A DNA stretch of 41,558 nucleotides from a virus: IMG/VR virus record IMGVR_UViG_3300036832_000918, positions 1 to 41,558 of that record; one strand, 5' to 3'. This document shows positions 27,961-36,301 of the stretch, one piece after another (position 1 is the stretch's first letter; each line of letters begins with the position of its first letter). Made by a program: the position numbers and the translations under genes. Under the pieces are notes generated by a model that made no database searches, had not been told where the DNA came from, and saw only the letters and a program-made list of their open reading frames with translations.

Positions 27961-28794
27961 ATGGCCATTACGACTGTTCAAAGTAACAACAAACTAATCG
28001 TCTTCATCAAGGAGATCACGCGCGAGTATATCCGCCAAAACCTGTTCTCGCCATATATCGGGGATTCGATGACTGCGATTATTCGCGTCATCAATAACTT
28101 GAAAAATGGCGGCGAGCAGATCAACATCCCGCTGATCGCCCGCCTCAAGAACAACCCCGTCGCCACCGGCACCCTCGTCGGAAACGAGGAGAATATCGAC
28201 AACTACGGCGACAGGGCATGGATCGATTGGGCGCGTAATGCGACTAAAGTCCCGCGGTCGGAAGAGCAGAAGTCGAGTATAGACCTGTTCGCTCAGGCAA
28301 GACCGTTATTGGAAGATTGGGGCAAAGAGCTGCAGCGCGACGAAATAGTGGATGCGTTTTTCGCCGTTCCGCTCGCCTCGACCGCACCGGCGGGCCTCGG
28401 CTCGGCCGGCGGCCAGCGCGTCAATGGCGCGCTGTTCGATCAATCCACGGTAGCCCAGCGCAATACCTGGGTGACCGACAACGGCGATCGGGTGCTGTTC
28501 GGCGGCAGCATCGGAAACTACTCGACGACGTGGGCAACCGCTGCCGGCGCCGTCACCTCGGCGATGACGCTGTCAGCCGCATCGTTGTCGAAGATGAAGC
28601 GGCTGGCCAAGAAGGCCAATCCGCGCATCAGGCCGTACAAGCTGAAAAATGGCAGAGAGTATTTCGTGCTGTTCGCGGGATCAAACTGTTTCCGCGATCT
28701 GCAGAACGACACCACGATCATCACCGCGAACACCATGGCGCGCCCGCGCGAGGGCGCTGGTCTGGACGAAAATCCGTTGTTCCAAGATGGGGAT
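27961..28794 (+). CDS. major capsid protein, exon 1 (N4-gp56-like)
   Basis: First 278 residues of a coat protein of about 382 residues. The start at ATG 27961 is favoured by AAGGGG seven bases upstream; ATG 27955 would place it too close. IGDSMTAIIRVINNLKNGGE, QINIPLIARLKNNPVATGTL, VGNEENIDNYGDRAWIDWAR and ARPLLEDWGKELQRDEIVDA match the N4-gp56/DUF4043 coat family. The frame then runs into an early stop at 28816 inside an intervening sequence. Joining 28794 to 29050 restores the reading frame as FQDGD-LIYNGIII. The early stop is therefore not a true end. Confidence 0.88.
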
Positions 28795-29049
28795 TACACG
28801 GTCCCTCTCGCCGCCTGAAATGGGGCGAGCAGCAAATCGCGTGAATTCGGGGAACGTCTCTCGCAGATAATCCCGAGCCAAGCCGCATATGTAAGGCCAA
28901 TGCCCCAGGGATGCGGAAGGTGTAACGACTAGGCGGTGACGAAAGAATACTCCGCCCACGAGCGCGCGACGCGAAAGCGATGATATAGTCTGAGCTGCAT
29001 GGCGACATGCAGAAGTATCGGATAAAGAGCCGATACGATAACAAATCTG
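28795..29049 (+). ncRNA. group I self-splicing intron in the coat gene
   Basis: 255 nt. P1: exon GGGGAT (28789-28794) pairs with guide GTCCCT (28801-28806), giving the required U-G pair at the splice site. P2: CTCGCC/GGCGAG (28807-28812, 28824-28829). P4: TCGGG/CCCGA (28847-28851, 28872-28876) within AATCCCGAGCCAAGCC, a hallmark core word. Core GCGGAAGGTGTAACGACTA (28913-28931). P7: GACTA/TAGTC (28927-28931, 28986-28990). P8: GGCGG/CCGCC. P9: CTGCATG-GCGA-CATGCAG (28995-29012), GNRA loop. P9.x: GTATCGG/CCGATAC (29015-29036). It ends in G (29049). The core resembles the Anabaena tRNA-Leu intron (subgroup IC3-like). No ORF inside. Confidence 0.93.
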
Positions 29050-29364
29050 CTCATCTACAACGGCATCATCATCCGGGAAATCCCGGAAATCGACATCCGT
29101 ATCCCGACTACCTATGCCACGGCCGGTTCCGGCGGAACCGTCGCGATCGCCCCGGTGTTCCTGTGCGGGCAGTCCGCCATCGCTTGGTGCTGGGGCCGCA
29201 TGCCTATCCCCACGTTCCTGAAAGAAGACGATTATCAATTCTACCGGGGCGTCGGCATCATGATGGCGTATGGCATGAAGAAGATCGCGAAACTCAACCC
29301 GACGGGGGCCTATAAAGAATGGGGGGTGTTTACGGGATACTTTGCGTCGGCGCCGGACGCTTAA
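29050..29364 (+). CDS. major capsid protein, exon 2
   Basis: Last 104 residues of the coat protein: LIYNGIIIREIPEIDIRIPT, VAIAPVFLCGQSAIAWCWGR, DDYQFYRGVGIMMAYGMKKI and the end GYFASAPDA. The frame is open through 29050 with no ribosome site or start codon near the exon edge, so it depends on splicing. Conserved N4-gp56 C-terminal features (IYNGIIIRE, FLCGQSAIAW) lie here, so an unspliced product would lack part of the coat fold. Confidence 0.88.
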   Translation, partial: LIYNGIIIREIPEIDIRIPTTYATAGSGGTVAIAPVFLCGQSAIAWCWGRMPIPTFLKEDDYQFYRGVGIMMAYGMKKIAKLNPTGAYKEWGVFTGYFASAPDA

Positions 29365-29390
29365 AAGCCGACAGTCCCTTCGTCGGCTTT
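29364..29390 (+). terminator. hairpin after the coat gene
   Basis: AAAGCCGAC, nine-base loop, GTCGGCTTT: a perfect 9-bp stem starting in the coat stop codon and ending in TTT before GACC. The U tract is short, so partial termination is likely, as is common after coat genes made in excess. Confidence 0.6.
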
Positions 29391-29450
29391 GACCGGGCGG
29401 TTATCTCCATTTCCGTCCGGTCCCTCATTCCATCAACAAGGATAACCATC

Positions 29451-30011
29451 ATGTGGAAACTTCTTCGGTCCCTGGCGCTTGGCGCACTTGCGCTTTGCGC
29501 TGTCACTGCTCCGGCGCTCGCCCAGCGTACGCCGGCGCCGCGCATGTTTTCCGATCAGCAAACGCATTACCTGCGCTTTACTGTATCGTTCAACTCGTGC
29601 GTTCTCGCTGCTCCTCCGAGTTCCTGCTCGGTGAAAGTCGGAGCAGTTCCTTACAATGCGTTCATGATCCGCGCATATCAGCAGGTCACCACGGCATTTG
29701 CCGGGGCAACAGTCGCCAACGTGGCGTTTGGAACCGCATCCGGTAGCGCCAATCTGGTGGCGGCACAATCGGTGCTGGCGGCAGGTGGCGCGACGGCTCT
29801 GACCATCGTTGCTGCCAACGCCGGCATCACCGTTACCGGCAACGGCATTGCGCAGACCGGCACGCTGGGCGGTTTCGATATTTGGGCCACGATCAACATC
29901 ACCGTGGCGCCTCTGACGGCCGGTCAGGCCACCTATGTGTTCGAGTATATCGCTCCGAATGACGGCAGTTGCACCGCCGTGCCGACTGGCGCTACCGCGC
30001 CGGCCTGCTGA
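29451..30011 (+). CDS. secreted-type beta-rich protein after coat (decoration candidate)
   Basis: 186 residues; AAGGAT eight bases before ATG 29451. Signal peptide MWKLLRSLALGALALCAVTA with PALAQ cleavage, then a Thr/Ala/Val-rich beta domain (YLRFTVSFNSCVLAAPPSSC, LTAGQATYVFEYIAPND). Cys pairs suggest disulfides, consistent with life outside the cytoplasm. By position it should be a head decoration protein, but the signal peptide speaks against assembly in the cytoplasm. It may instead be displayed on or secreted from the host. Confidence 0.7.
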   Translation: MWKLLRSLALGALALCAVTAPALAQRTPAPRMFSDQQTHYLRFTVSFNSCVLAAPPSSCSVKVGAVPYNAFMIRAYQQVTTAFAGATVANVAFGTASGSANLVAAQSVLAAGGATALTIVAANAGITVTGNGIAQTGTLGGFDIWATINITVAPLTAGQATYVFEYIAPNDGSCTAVPTGATAPAC

Positions 30012-30058
30012 TCGTTCCTCCCCGGCCCGACTGTCAAACCTTCAGCTCGGGCTACCTT

Positions 30059-30077
30059 GGCGGCGTTACGCGCCGCC
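30059..30077 (+). terminator. GC-rich hairpin
   Basis: GGCGGCG-TTACG-CGCCGCC, 7-bp stem, followed by ACTTTCC. It lies between two genes of the head module, 24 bases before the next start. It has no clear U-run, so it may cap or attenuate transcripts. Confidence 0.45.
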
Positions 30078-30100
30078 ACTTTCCATCAGGAGAAATCGAA

Positions 30101-30502
30101 ATGACCATCGCAAACGATGCGCTGTTGACCGCGCTTGGAACCAACCAGTTTCCCGTATGGGATAACCAGAGCGCGCCAAACACCACACAAGCCACGGCCA
30201 CCCGATGCACCGGGCAGGTATCGCGCTTTACCAGCGTCCTGGCGTCCGGTGCCGCCGTCCTGCCGTCACTTCTGACGGAAGAGGCGCAATCCATCGCATT
30301 TGTCATCAATGACGGTGCGAATGCATTGGCGGTGTTCCCATTCACCGGAGAAACCCGGAATGGATCGGCCAATTCGGCGCTTTCCGTTCCAGCCGGCCAG
30401 GCGGCCATTTTCATCAAAGTGACCGCGGCCCAGATCGGCAAGGGTGGCGGCATTATTCCCGGCTCATTCGCCAATGACTGGCGCTCGGCCATCATTCCGT
30501 GA
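30101..30502 (+). CDS. head-associated protein candidate
   Basis: 133 residues; AGGAG ten bases before ATG 30101. MTIANDALLTALGTNQFPVW, a middle with AQSIAFVINDGANALAVFPF and an end AGQAAIFIKVTAAQIGKGGG: a beta-sandwich-like small protein common beside coat genes (decoration or head fibre). No signal peptide, in contrast to the protein before it. Confidence 0.65.
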   Translation: MTIANDALLTALGTNQFPVWDNQSAPNTTQATATRCTGQVSRFTSVLASGAAVLPSLLTEEAQSIAFVINDGANALAVFPFTGETRNGSANSALSVPAGQAAIFIKVTAAQIGKGGGIIPGSFANDWRSAIIP

Positions 30503-30509
30503 GGCAATC

Positions 30510-30986
30510 ATGACCAAAGTGACCTATGTCCCGCCGGACGACGGCCAGCACCATCCATCATCGCTGGAATGGAACGGCATTACGTTCCAGGCCAACGTGC
30601 CGCTCGACCTCGATCCGGTGAAACATTCCTATGAGGTGCTGGAAGTCGAGCGCTGGAACGATCCGGTGACGCAGCGGCCGATGTCGAAAACCGTCGAACG
30701 CCGCAAGTCAATGGCGGAAATCGCCAGGACCAACCAGTTTTTCGTGGTCGAGGGTGACGCGCCGAAGGCCAAACGGGGACGGCCGCCATTGCCAAAGACC
30801 CCGGAGGAGTATCGCGCGCACGCGGTCGCCTGGATCACGGCGACCGATGACCCTGACGAGCTCAACGAGCGTTGGAACGCCGAAGACGCAATGCGCGGGC
30901 GCTGCGGCGTCGGCGATGATGATATCGATTATCTACGCCCGATGTTCGATGCGCGGCTTTTCGAACTGAAACACCAGGCGGCCTAA
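30510..30986 (+). CDS. hypothetical head-module protein
   Basis: 158 residues. MTKVTYVPPDDGQHHPSSLE then WNGITFQANVPLDLDPVKHS, a short beta domain of the kind seen in head-completion proteins, followed by a basic linker (KAKRGRPPLPKTPEEYRAHA) with an AT-hook-like KRGRP and a helical acidic end. Possibly a DNA-contacting head-completion protein. Not recognised with confidence. Confidence 0.65.
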   Translation: MTKVTYVPPDDGQHHPSSLEWNGITFQANVPLDLDPVKHSYEVLEVERWNDPVTQRPMSKTVERRKSMAEIARTNQFFVVEGDAPKAKRGRPPLPKTPEEYRAHAVAWITATDDPDELNERWNAEDAMRGRCGVGDDDIDYLRPMFDARLFELKHQAA

Positions 30987-30989
30987 CCA

Positions 30990-31373
30990 ATGCCCGGCGC
31001 ATTCCTCACCCAGACTGATCTCATCAACCAGACGCTCGGCAATCTCAATGCGCTGGAGCCAGGGCAGACGCCGGACGTCGAGGACGTGGAATATGTCGGC
31101 AGGATGGTCGATCCGACCATACGAATGCTGTCCGGGCTCGACATCTGCTACATCGCCGACGCCAACAACATTCCCGGCGCTCTGTTCACGTCGCTCGCCG
31201 ATATCTTGGCAGGCGAATGCGCCGGGCGGTTCACCGCCGGCCCTGACGACTTTACGCGGCTGGTGGCCAAAGGCCTCGGCATGCCGCCCGGCTCGGGCGC
31301 GGGAGCCATGGCGCTCAAGCAGATCAGTCGTGGTCGGCCCACGTTCGAACCGCTGCGCGTGCAGTATTATTGA
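30990..31373 (+). CDS. head-tail connector (adaptor) protein candidate
   Basis: 127 residues. Helical: MPGAFLTQTDLINQTLGNLN, DVEYVGRMVDPTIRMLSGLD, ADILAGECAGRFTAGPDDFT. Size and position between coat and gp10-like protein match adaptor proteins such as P22 gp4 that ring the portal. Assignment rests on context and helical build. Confidence 0.65.
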   Translation: MPGAFLTQTDLINQTLGNLNALEPGQTPDVEDVEYVGRMVDPTIRMLSGLDICYIADANNIPGALFTSLADILAGECAGRFTAGPDDFTRLVAKGLGMPPGSGAGAMALKQISRGRPTFEPLRVQYY

Positions 31374-31384
31374 GAGACGCAGTG

Positions 31385-31633
31385 ATGGACGATACTATTT
31401 CAGATGATGAGCCGGATTATGCGCTGGAAGATGCCGATAAGCTCGCTGATGAAATAAAGAACGCTATCCCTGATGCTCGCATCAGTCGCTATCGAGATTA
31501 CGGATATGCGGTCGACGTATATCTCGGGGATCGAGCGGTGATCGCGTGCCAACTAACAAGCCGATTTCGTCGCGGTTTTATTCACAAAGCGGACGACATT
31601 GTCGCGTTGTTGCTCAACCGTACAACAGCGTGA
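31385..31633 (+). CDS. small acidic protein
   Basis: 82 residues from ATG 31385 (TTG 31370 or GTG 31382 also possible). MDDTISDDEPDYALEDADKL then NAIPDARISRYRDYGYAVDV, ending in a basic segment. Unknown family; higher A+T than neighbours. Confidence 0.55.
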   Translation: MDDTISDDEPDYALEDADKLADEIKNAIPDARISRYRDYGYAVDVYLGDRAVIACQLTSRFRRGFIHKADDIVALLLNRTTA

Positions 31634-31719
31634 GCTGGCATGACCTGCTGATAGCAATGACCGTGATGGCGCTGCTTGTCATTGTCTTCTGGGCCATCCT
31701 TTTCTGGATCATAGGCTGA
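31630..31719 (+). CDS. 29-residue single-span membrane protein
   Basis: From GTG 31630 (GTGA overlap): MSWHDLLIAMTVMALLVIVF then WAILFWIIG. One hydrophobic span. The stop shares its last base with the ATG of the gp10-like gene (TGATG). Overlaps at both ends support translation. Confidence 0.5.
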   Translation: MSWHDLLIAMTVMALLVIVFWAILFWIIG

Positions 31720-33221
31720 TGCGTGGTCCGTTTCCCATCAACTGGCCGCTAGGCTCGTTCCCCGGCGGTACCTCGCAGGAAAGCGCGGGGCGGCTCGTCA
31801 ATTGCTGCGCCGAGCCGCTCGGCCCCGGCGGTCCGTCGCCGGCGACCTATCATCGCCAGCCTGGGCTCATACAGTGGGCTGCCACCACACATAATGGCTA
31901 CCGCGGAGGGCTCATCGTCAACAATCTATCCTATGAAACTTGGGGCAGCATCACGTCGCCAGGCATTGCATCAACGGTCACCAGTGCGGGCGCGGTGACG
32001 GACCTCGGCGCCTTTCCAGGCACCAAGCACGTCTCGATCGCGCGCAACCAGAACGCCACACCAGACGTGCTCGCTGTCGATATCGATAACGGCGCCTATG
32101 TGCTCTCGACCGGCGGCGCACCTGTCGCATTGAATACCGGCGGCATTGTTCCGCAAGCAAATTCGGTGGCATTCCAGGACGGCTATTTCTTTCTCACCAT
32201 CGCCGATGGGCGGGTATGGGCCTCTCCCATCAACTCTATTGCCACCGGGACCGGAGGTTGGAATGCGCTGACGTTCGTCACCATACAATCGCGGTCCGAC
32301 GTTACCTTGCTGCGCGGCATCGCGTTCTCGGGCCTGATGTTTTTCTTCACCACCGGCCACTGCGAGGTTTGGCAGGATGTCGCCAACGTGACGCCGAATT
32401 TTCCCTATGCGCGCCAGGTCGTGTTGCCGTTCGGACTGCTGCAGGCCAATGCCATCGCCGGCTGGGAAACCGGATTCGATGACCTGAGTTGGGTAGCCCA
32501 AGACTTCGGCGTCTGGGAATTGCCCTATGGCAGCCTGCAGCCGACCAAGATCAGCCCGCCAGACCTTGACCGGCTGATCGAGCAGCAGCACCGTGCCGGC
32601 AATGTGCTGGAAGCATCGGTCTATATGTTCTCGGGCAAAAAGTTCTGGGTGCTGTCGTCGCCGGCATGGACGTGGGAATTCAATCTCGGAACGCAGCAAT
32701 GGAACGAGCGGTGGTCGCTGTCACCGGTGAGCGGCCAACAAGGCCGCTGGCGCGGCACCGGCGGACACCCGGCGTTCGGCCGCTGGCTGCTCGGCGATGT
32801 CTATACTGGCACGCTGTGCGCCATTGATGATGCCGTCTATACCGAACTCGGCGCGCCGATGCTGATGCGGCTCGAAAGCGCTCCGGTGACCGCATTCCCG
32901 AACCGCATTCGGGTCGCCAGGGCGGATTTCAATTTCGTGGTTGGCTCTGGGCGGGTGCTCAATGCGGACGGGACACCAGCGCCGATCAATGTGGTTAACC
33001 CGACTGTCGCAATCTCATGGTCGAACGACGGCGGCGTGACCTGGAAAAACCCGCTCATTCGTTATCTCGGCCAGCAGGGCAAGGTAAAGACCACCCGCAT
33101 CAAGGTTTTGCATGCCGGCCTGACAGGACCCCAGGGCCGGCGCTGGCGCATCGACATGACCGATCCCGTTAATGCGCCCTTCATGAGCGCGATGCAATCT
33201 GACAACCCGGCGCAGTTCTGA
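31719..33221 (+). CDS. gp10-like packaged-DNA stabilisation protein
   Basis: 500 residues, near P22 gp10 (472). SQESAGRLVNCCAEPLGPGG, YHRQPGLIQWA, GGLIVNNLSYETWGS and repeated short blade-like strands (GTKHVSIARNQNATPDVLAV, LLRGIAFSGLMFFFTTGHCE, LSWVAQDFGVWELPYGSLQP) fit the P22 gp10 tail-hub family, which plugs the portal after packaging and carries the tail needle and spikes. Trp/Phe/Gly-rich blades suggest a beta-propeller. It directly follows the connector candidate, as in P22. Confidence 0.8.
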   Translation: MRGPFPINWPLGSFPGGTSQESAGRLVNCCAEPLGPGGPSPATYHRQPGLIQWAATTHNGYRGGLIVNNLSYETWGSITSPGIASTVTSAGAVTDLGAFPGTKHVSIARNQNATPDVLAVDIDNGAYVLSTGGAPVALNTGGIVPQANSVAFQDGYFFLTIADGRVWASPINSIATGTGGWNALTFVTIQSRSDVTLLRGIAFSGLMFFFTTGHCEVWQDVANVTPNFPYARQVVLPFGLLQANAIAGWETGFDDLSWVAQDFGVWELPYGSLQPTKISPPDLDRLIEQQHRAGNVLEASVYMFSGKKFWVLSSPAWTWEFNLGTQQWNERWSLSPVSGQQGRWRGTGGHPAFGRWLLGDVYTGTLCAIDDAVYTELGAPMLMRLESAPVTAFPNRIRVARADFNFVVGSGRVLNADGTPAPINVVNPTVAISWSNDGGVTWKNPLIRYLGQQGKVKTTRIKVLHAGLTGPQGRRWRIDMTDPVNAPFMSAMQSDNPAQF

Positions 33222-33457
33222 TGACCGTGCTCGCCCCGCTGCCGCCGCTCACCGCCCGCTGGGTCGAAAGCGCTGGCGTGCCCTCGCAAATCTGGCGGCA
33301 ATATCTGCTTTCGGTCGACCCGTTGCTGCGCGCTCTCGCCGTCAATAAGGTCGGGCCCCTGGTTAGCGCGGCGACCGACGCCGCGGCGGCAACCGCAGGC
33401 GTGCCGATCGGCGGGCTATACCAGAATGCCGGCGCTGTGCGCATTCGGCTCGTATAG
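33221..33457 (+). CDS. small tail-module protein
   Basis: 78 residues; start shares a base with the previous stop (TGATG). MTVLAPLPPLTARWVESAGV then PSQIWRQYLLSVDPLLRALA and a small beta end (GGLYQNAGAVRIRLV). The last part resembles the closing segment of short phage fibres. Function unknown. Confidence 0.65.
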   Translation: MTVLAPLPPLTARWVESAGVPSQIWRQYLLSVDPLLRALAVNKVGPLVSAATDAAAATAGVPIGGLYQNAGAVRIRLV

Positions 33458-33466
33458 GAGTTTCCC

Positions 33467-33898
33467 ATGGCATTCTTTGATCAATTCGGCGCCGGTCAGG
33501 CCAATAATGGCATGGGTCCGGCAAATCCTACAGGCATGCCCAATCCGCAGATGACGGAGAATTTTCGGCTCGGTGGCCCTGGCTATCAGCCGCCTAATCT
33601 GGCCGGCGGCCTGCAGGCTTATCTGGCCAACAGCCAGGGTTGGATGAACAATCCAATCCTGCAGGCATTGTTTCCGGGCCGGTTTGGCGGCCAAGGGGCG
33701 TCGCCTGGGGGCGCCACAGGGGCTCCCTCGGCAGGTGCTCCACCCGGCGCGCCCGGTGGCGCCCCTCCGTCCCCGATTGGCATTCAACCAAGTGCGCAAA
33801 TGGGGACGAGTCTTCCGCTCGGAATTTCCCAGCAGATGAATCAATACGGTGGCAACATGACGAACATGGCAAACGGCATGCGGCCGTTTCTAAGGTAA
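33467..33898 (+). CDS. Gly/Pro-rich internal virion protein candidate
   Basis: 143 residues; GGAG before ATG 33467. MAFFDQFGAGQANNGMGPAN at the start; the middle is a Pro/Gly/Ala-rich disordered segment (PSAGAPPGAPGGAPPSPIGI) and the end Asn/Met/Gln-rich. Directly before the ejection proteins, so probably internal to the virion. No family. Confidence 0.6.
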   Translation: MAFFDQFGAGQANNGMGPANPTGMPNPQMTENFRLGGPGYQPPNLAGGLQAYLANSQGWMNNPILQALFPGRFGGQGASPGGATGAPSAGAPPGAPGGAPPSPIGIQPSAQMGTSLPLGISQQMNQYGGNMTNMANGMRPFLR

Positions 33899-33902
33899 TC
33901 CA

Positions 33903-34586
33903 ATGGGCATCTTAGATATGTTTTCGACGGGGCCGGCGCAGCAGGCTGCCGCTGACCAGACTGCTGCCATCCAACAGGGAATGGATGCGCTCACCAAGCA
34001 ATTTGGGCTCGGCCGCGGCGCGCTCACAACCGACTATGCCAAGGCGCTGGCGCCATATACCACCAATTTCAATGTCGCAAATCAGGGCCAGAATGCATAT
34101 GCCGACTATATGGGCCTAAATGGCCCCGAGGGCAGCGCGCGGGCAGTGGCGGCCTTCCAGGCCAATCCGGGGTACCAATTCCAATTGCAGCAAGGCCTCA
34201 ATTCGGTGATGGCCAATCAGGCGCGCACCGGTCAACTGGCTTCTGGCAATACTGATATCGCCCTTCAACAGATGGGGCAGAACATCGCCAACCAGGGCTG
34301 GGGCAATTTCGGCAGCATGCTGCAGCCGTTCCTAAACGCCGCCGGGAATGCGGCGACCGGCATTGCGGGCGTCGATACCGGCCTGGGCAATGCGATTAAT
34401 CAGAATTATACCGGTCTTGGCCAGGGTCTCGCGCAGGGTTACGGTGCGATCGGCAATGCCGAGGCCAACGCTGCGTTGGCGCCTTATACGGTAGGCGCAA
34501 ATATGCTGGGTGCGCTTGGCGGGGTAGCCAAAGCCGGAACGACGGCCATCCCGTCGACCAGCCTGTTCGGTCGTTTCTTGTCATGA
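33903..34586 (+). CDS. DNA ejection (injection) protein, small
   Basis: 227 residues. Start MGILDMFSTGPAQQAAADQT, then a helical region and the phrase FQANPGYQFQLQQGLNSVMA-NQARTGQLASGNTDIAL, which recurs in internal virion and DNA-transfer proteins of podoviruses. Rich in Gln, Ala, Asn and Gly with amphipathic helices. Such proteins (P22 gp7, gp16, gp20) are packed in the head and released into the host envelope to form a DNA channel. It is the first of three in a row. Confidence 0.7.
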   Translation: MGILDMFSTGPAQQAAADQTAAIQQGMDALTKQFGLGRGALTTDYAKALAPYTTNFNVANQGQNAYADYMGLNGPEGSARAVAAFQANPGYQFQLQQGLNSVMANQARTGQLASGNTDIALQQMGQNIANQGWGNFGSMLQPFLNAAGNAATGIAGVDTGLGNAINQNYTGLGQGLAQGYGAIGNAEANAALAPYTVGANMLGALGGVAKAGTTAIPSTSLFGRFLS

Positions 34587-34600
34587 CGGTGGACTGAGAA

Positions 34601-36301
34601 ATGCCCAGCCTCTTCGATGTCAATCCGCCCCGCAGTGGTCCTGGCGGCTACGGCCCGCCGAACATGGCGGAGCAGTTGTATAACATGATTGGCGGCCTGC
34701 CGGCAGCCTATCAGGAAGGTGTGAAGGCAAAATTCGAGCGCGGCCAGATGGCGCGCACCGAGCGACTGCAGGCGCCCTATACCGGGCCTATGACTGCGGA
34801 GGCGATTCAGCAAACAATCGCCCAGCATGAAGGTGTCGAAGGACTCAAACAATTCTTGACCCAGATATACGGCGCTGAGGCGAACAGACTGGCCGACCGG
34901 GTTGCCGGGGGCGGCGGCTATACAGGCGGGGCCGGCGGCGCGCCGGCGCCGGCCACTGATCACCAAACGCCTGAGAAGTTGAGGGGGGAACAACCTCCAT
35001 CTGCCGCATCGGTGGGGGCCGCATCTCAAGCCGACCAGGCTGATGATACGGCTGGGCCGTGGACTCTCAAAGCTTTGGTGGAGCGGTCCGGATTTACCGA
35101 CAATCCGATGCGCACCGCGAACATGCTTGGCGCCCAGCTGCATATCAACCCGAATACGATGCTCACCCGCGAGCAGGCTGGGCAAGTATCGGCGGCGCTA
35201 GAGAACCAATTTGGCGAGCGCCCCGGAGCGCCCGAGGCGCCGCAAGCCATGGGGTCGCCTCCCGCATCGTCCCCGCCCGCTTATTTCCAAGGCGGTGCCA
35301 CTCCTGGCGCGCAGCCGGTGCCCACACAGACCGTGCGGCCGCCGGGAATGGCGCAGGGATCGCCCGGAGCAGCGCCGGGTGCCGCTCCAGGGGGCTCCTA
35401 TGCGCCGCCCACCCCGTTCGGCGATATTGCCGAGGCCCAGCGGCAGGAAGCCATAGCCCAGCGCGCCCGCAAGGCGATGGGTATTTTCAATCTGCCCAAG
35501 AACAGGGTCGAGGAATTGAAGGCCACCGCCGAGGCCGCCGAGGCGAAGGCCAAGGCCATTCGTGAGGGGTCCGCCGGGATCAACAAAGAATATGTCGTCA
35601 AGGACATGGAAGCCGGCCAGAAACAGCTCGGCAATTTGCAGAATGTCGCCGAGGGCGCGCGCGACGCCAATGCCCAGCTCGCGCTTACGCGCACCGAAAT
35701 GTCAAATCCGAATTTCTATTCGGGCCCGCAAGACGAACTGATGAAGCGCTATAAGCAATGGATTTCGGTACTTCCAGGTGGTGATCCCAATGCTGCCAAG
35801 CCGATGGAGGAATTCCGCAAAAATATGTATGACATGCTCGGCCGGCGCATTGCCGCGATGACGGCAGCCGGCTATAGCCGAATTCAGATTGCAGAAATCA
35901 AAAATCTGCAAAACGCGATGGCCAATCTGTCGAACACCCCGGCGACCAATCGGTATCTGGTCGAGGAGGTCCGTCGCCTCAATGAAAACCAGGTCGGCCT
36001 GCATGATGAGGCACAGAAATATTTACAATCGCATCAATATCTCGACGCCCGCGGCTGGGGTGCGGTGCGTGACCATTATCTGGCGACACATAAATTGTTT
36101 ACAGACAGGGAAATTGCCGATCCGCGACTGATTGCGCCTGCCTATCTGCCTGCCTCGATAGAAAATGATGCTGGCAAGCGCAAGCAATGGGCGCGCAACC
36201 AGGGACTTCAAAAGGGCGATCCCTACATGGTCGATGGCCCTGATCCGCGGTTGCCGGAAGGGCCGAACAACCGAACACATCTGCGCGCATGGCCGGGCTA
36301 G
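34601..36301 (+). CDS. DNA ejection protein, medium
   Basis: 566 residues. Helical N-terminus (MAEQLYNMIGGLPAAYQEGV), a Pro/Gly/Ala-rich linker (about 215-270), a coiled coil (VEELKATAEAAEAKAKAIRE) and a helical C-terminus ending LPEGPNNRTHLRAWPG. No enzymatic motif. Place and build match internal ejection proteins of the P22 gp20 kind. Confidence 0.65.
   Translation: MPSLFDVNPPRSGPGGYGPPNMAEQLYNMIGGLPAAYQEGVKAKFERGQMARTERLQAPYTGPMTAEAIQQTIAQHEGVEGLKQFLTQIYGAEANRLADRVAGGGGYTGGAGGAPAPATDHQTPEKLRGEQPPSAASVGAASQADQADDTAGPWTLKALVERSGFTDNPMRTANMLGAQLHINPNTMLTREQAGQVSAALENQFGERPGAPEAPQAMGSPPASSPPAYFQGGATPGAQPVPTQTVRPPGMAQGSPGAAPGAAPGGSYAPPTPFGDIAEAQRQEAIAQRARKAMGIFNLPKNRVEELKATAEAAEAKAKAIREGSAGINKEYVVKDMEAGQKQLGNLQNVAEGARDANAQLALTRTEMSNPNFYSGPQDELMKRYKQWISVLPGGDPNAAKPMEEFRKNMYDMLGRRIAAMTAAGYSRIQIAEIKNLQNAMANLSNTPATNRYLVEEVRRLNENQVGLHDEAQKYLQSHQYLDARGWGAVRDHYLATHKLFTDREIADPRLIAPAYLPASIENDAGKRKQWARNQGLQKGDPYMVDGPDPRLPEGPNNRTHLRAWPG

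Noticed and set aside
28795-28818. Natural stop codon of the coat gene at 28816-28818, with the second half as a separate gene from an internal ATG (29155 or later)
   Set aside because: The coat family needs the C-terminal part, there is no ribosome site for a second gene, and a full group I intron fold explains the gap.
28795-29049. Programmed frameshift or readthrough in the coat gene
   Set aside because: 255 intervening bases contain several stops in all frames and no slippery site; splicing explains the data better.
28681-29238. Minus-strand gene covering the intron
   Set aside because: Frame runs across exon, intron and exon of the opposite strand without a domain; a shadow.
31971-32699. 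Minus-strand open frame opposite the gp10-like gene
   Set aside because: Shadow of a well-supported gene with no features of its own.
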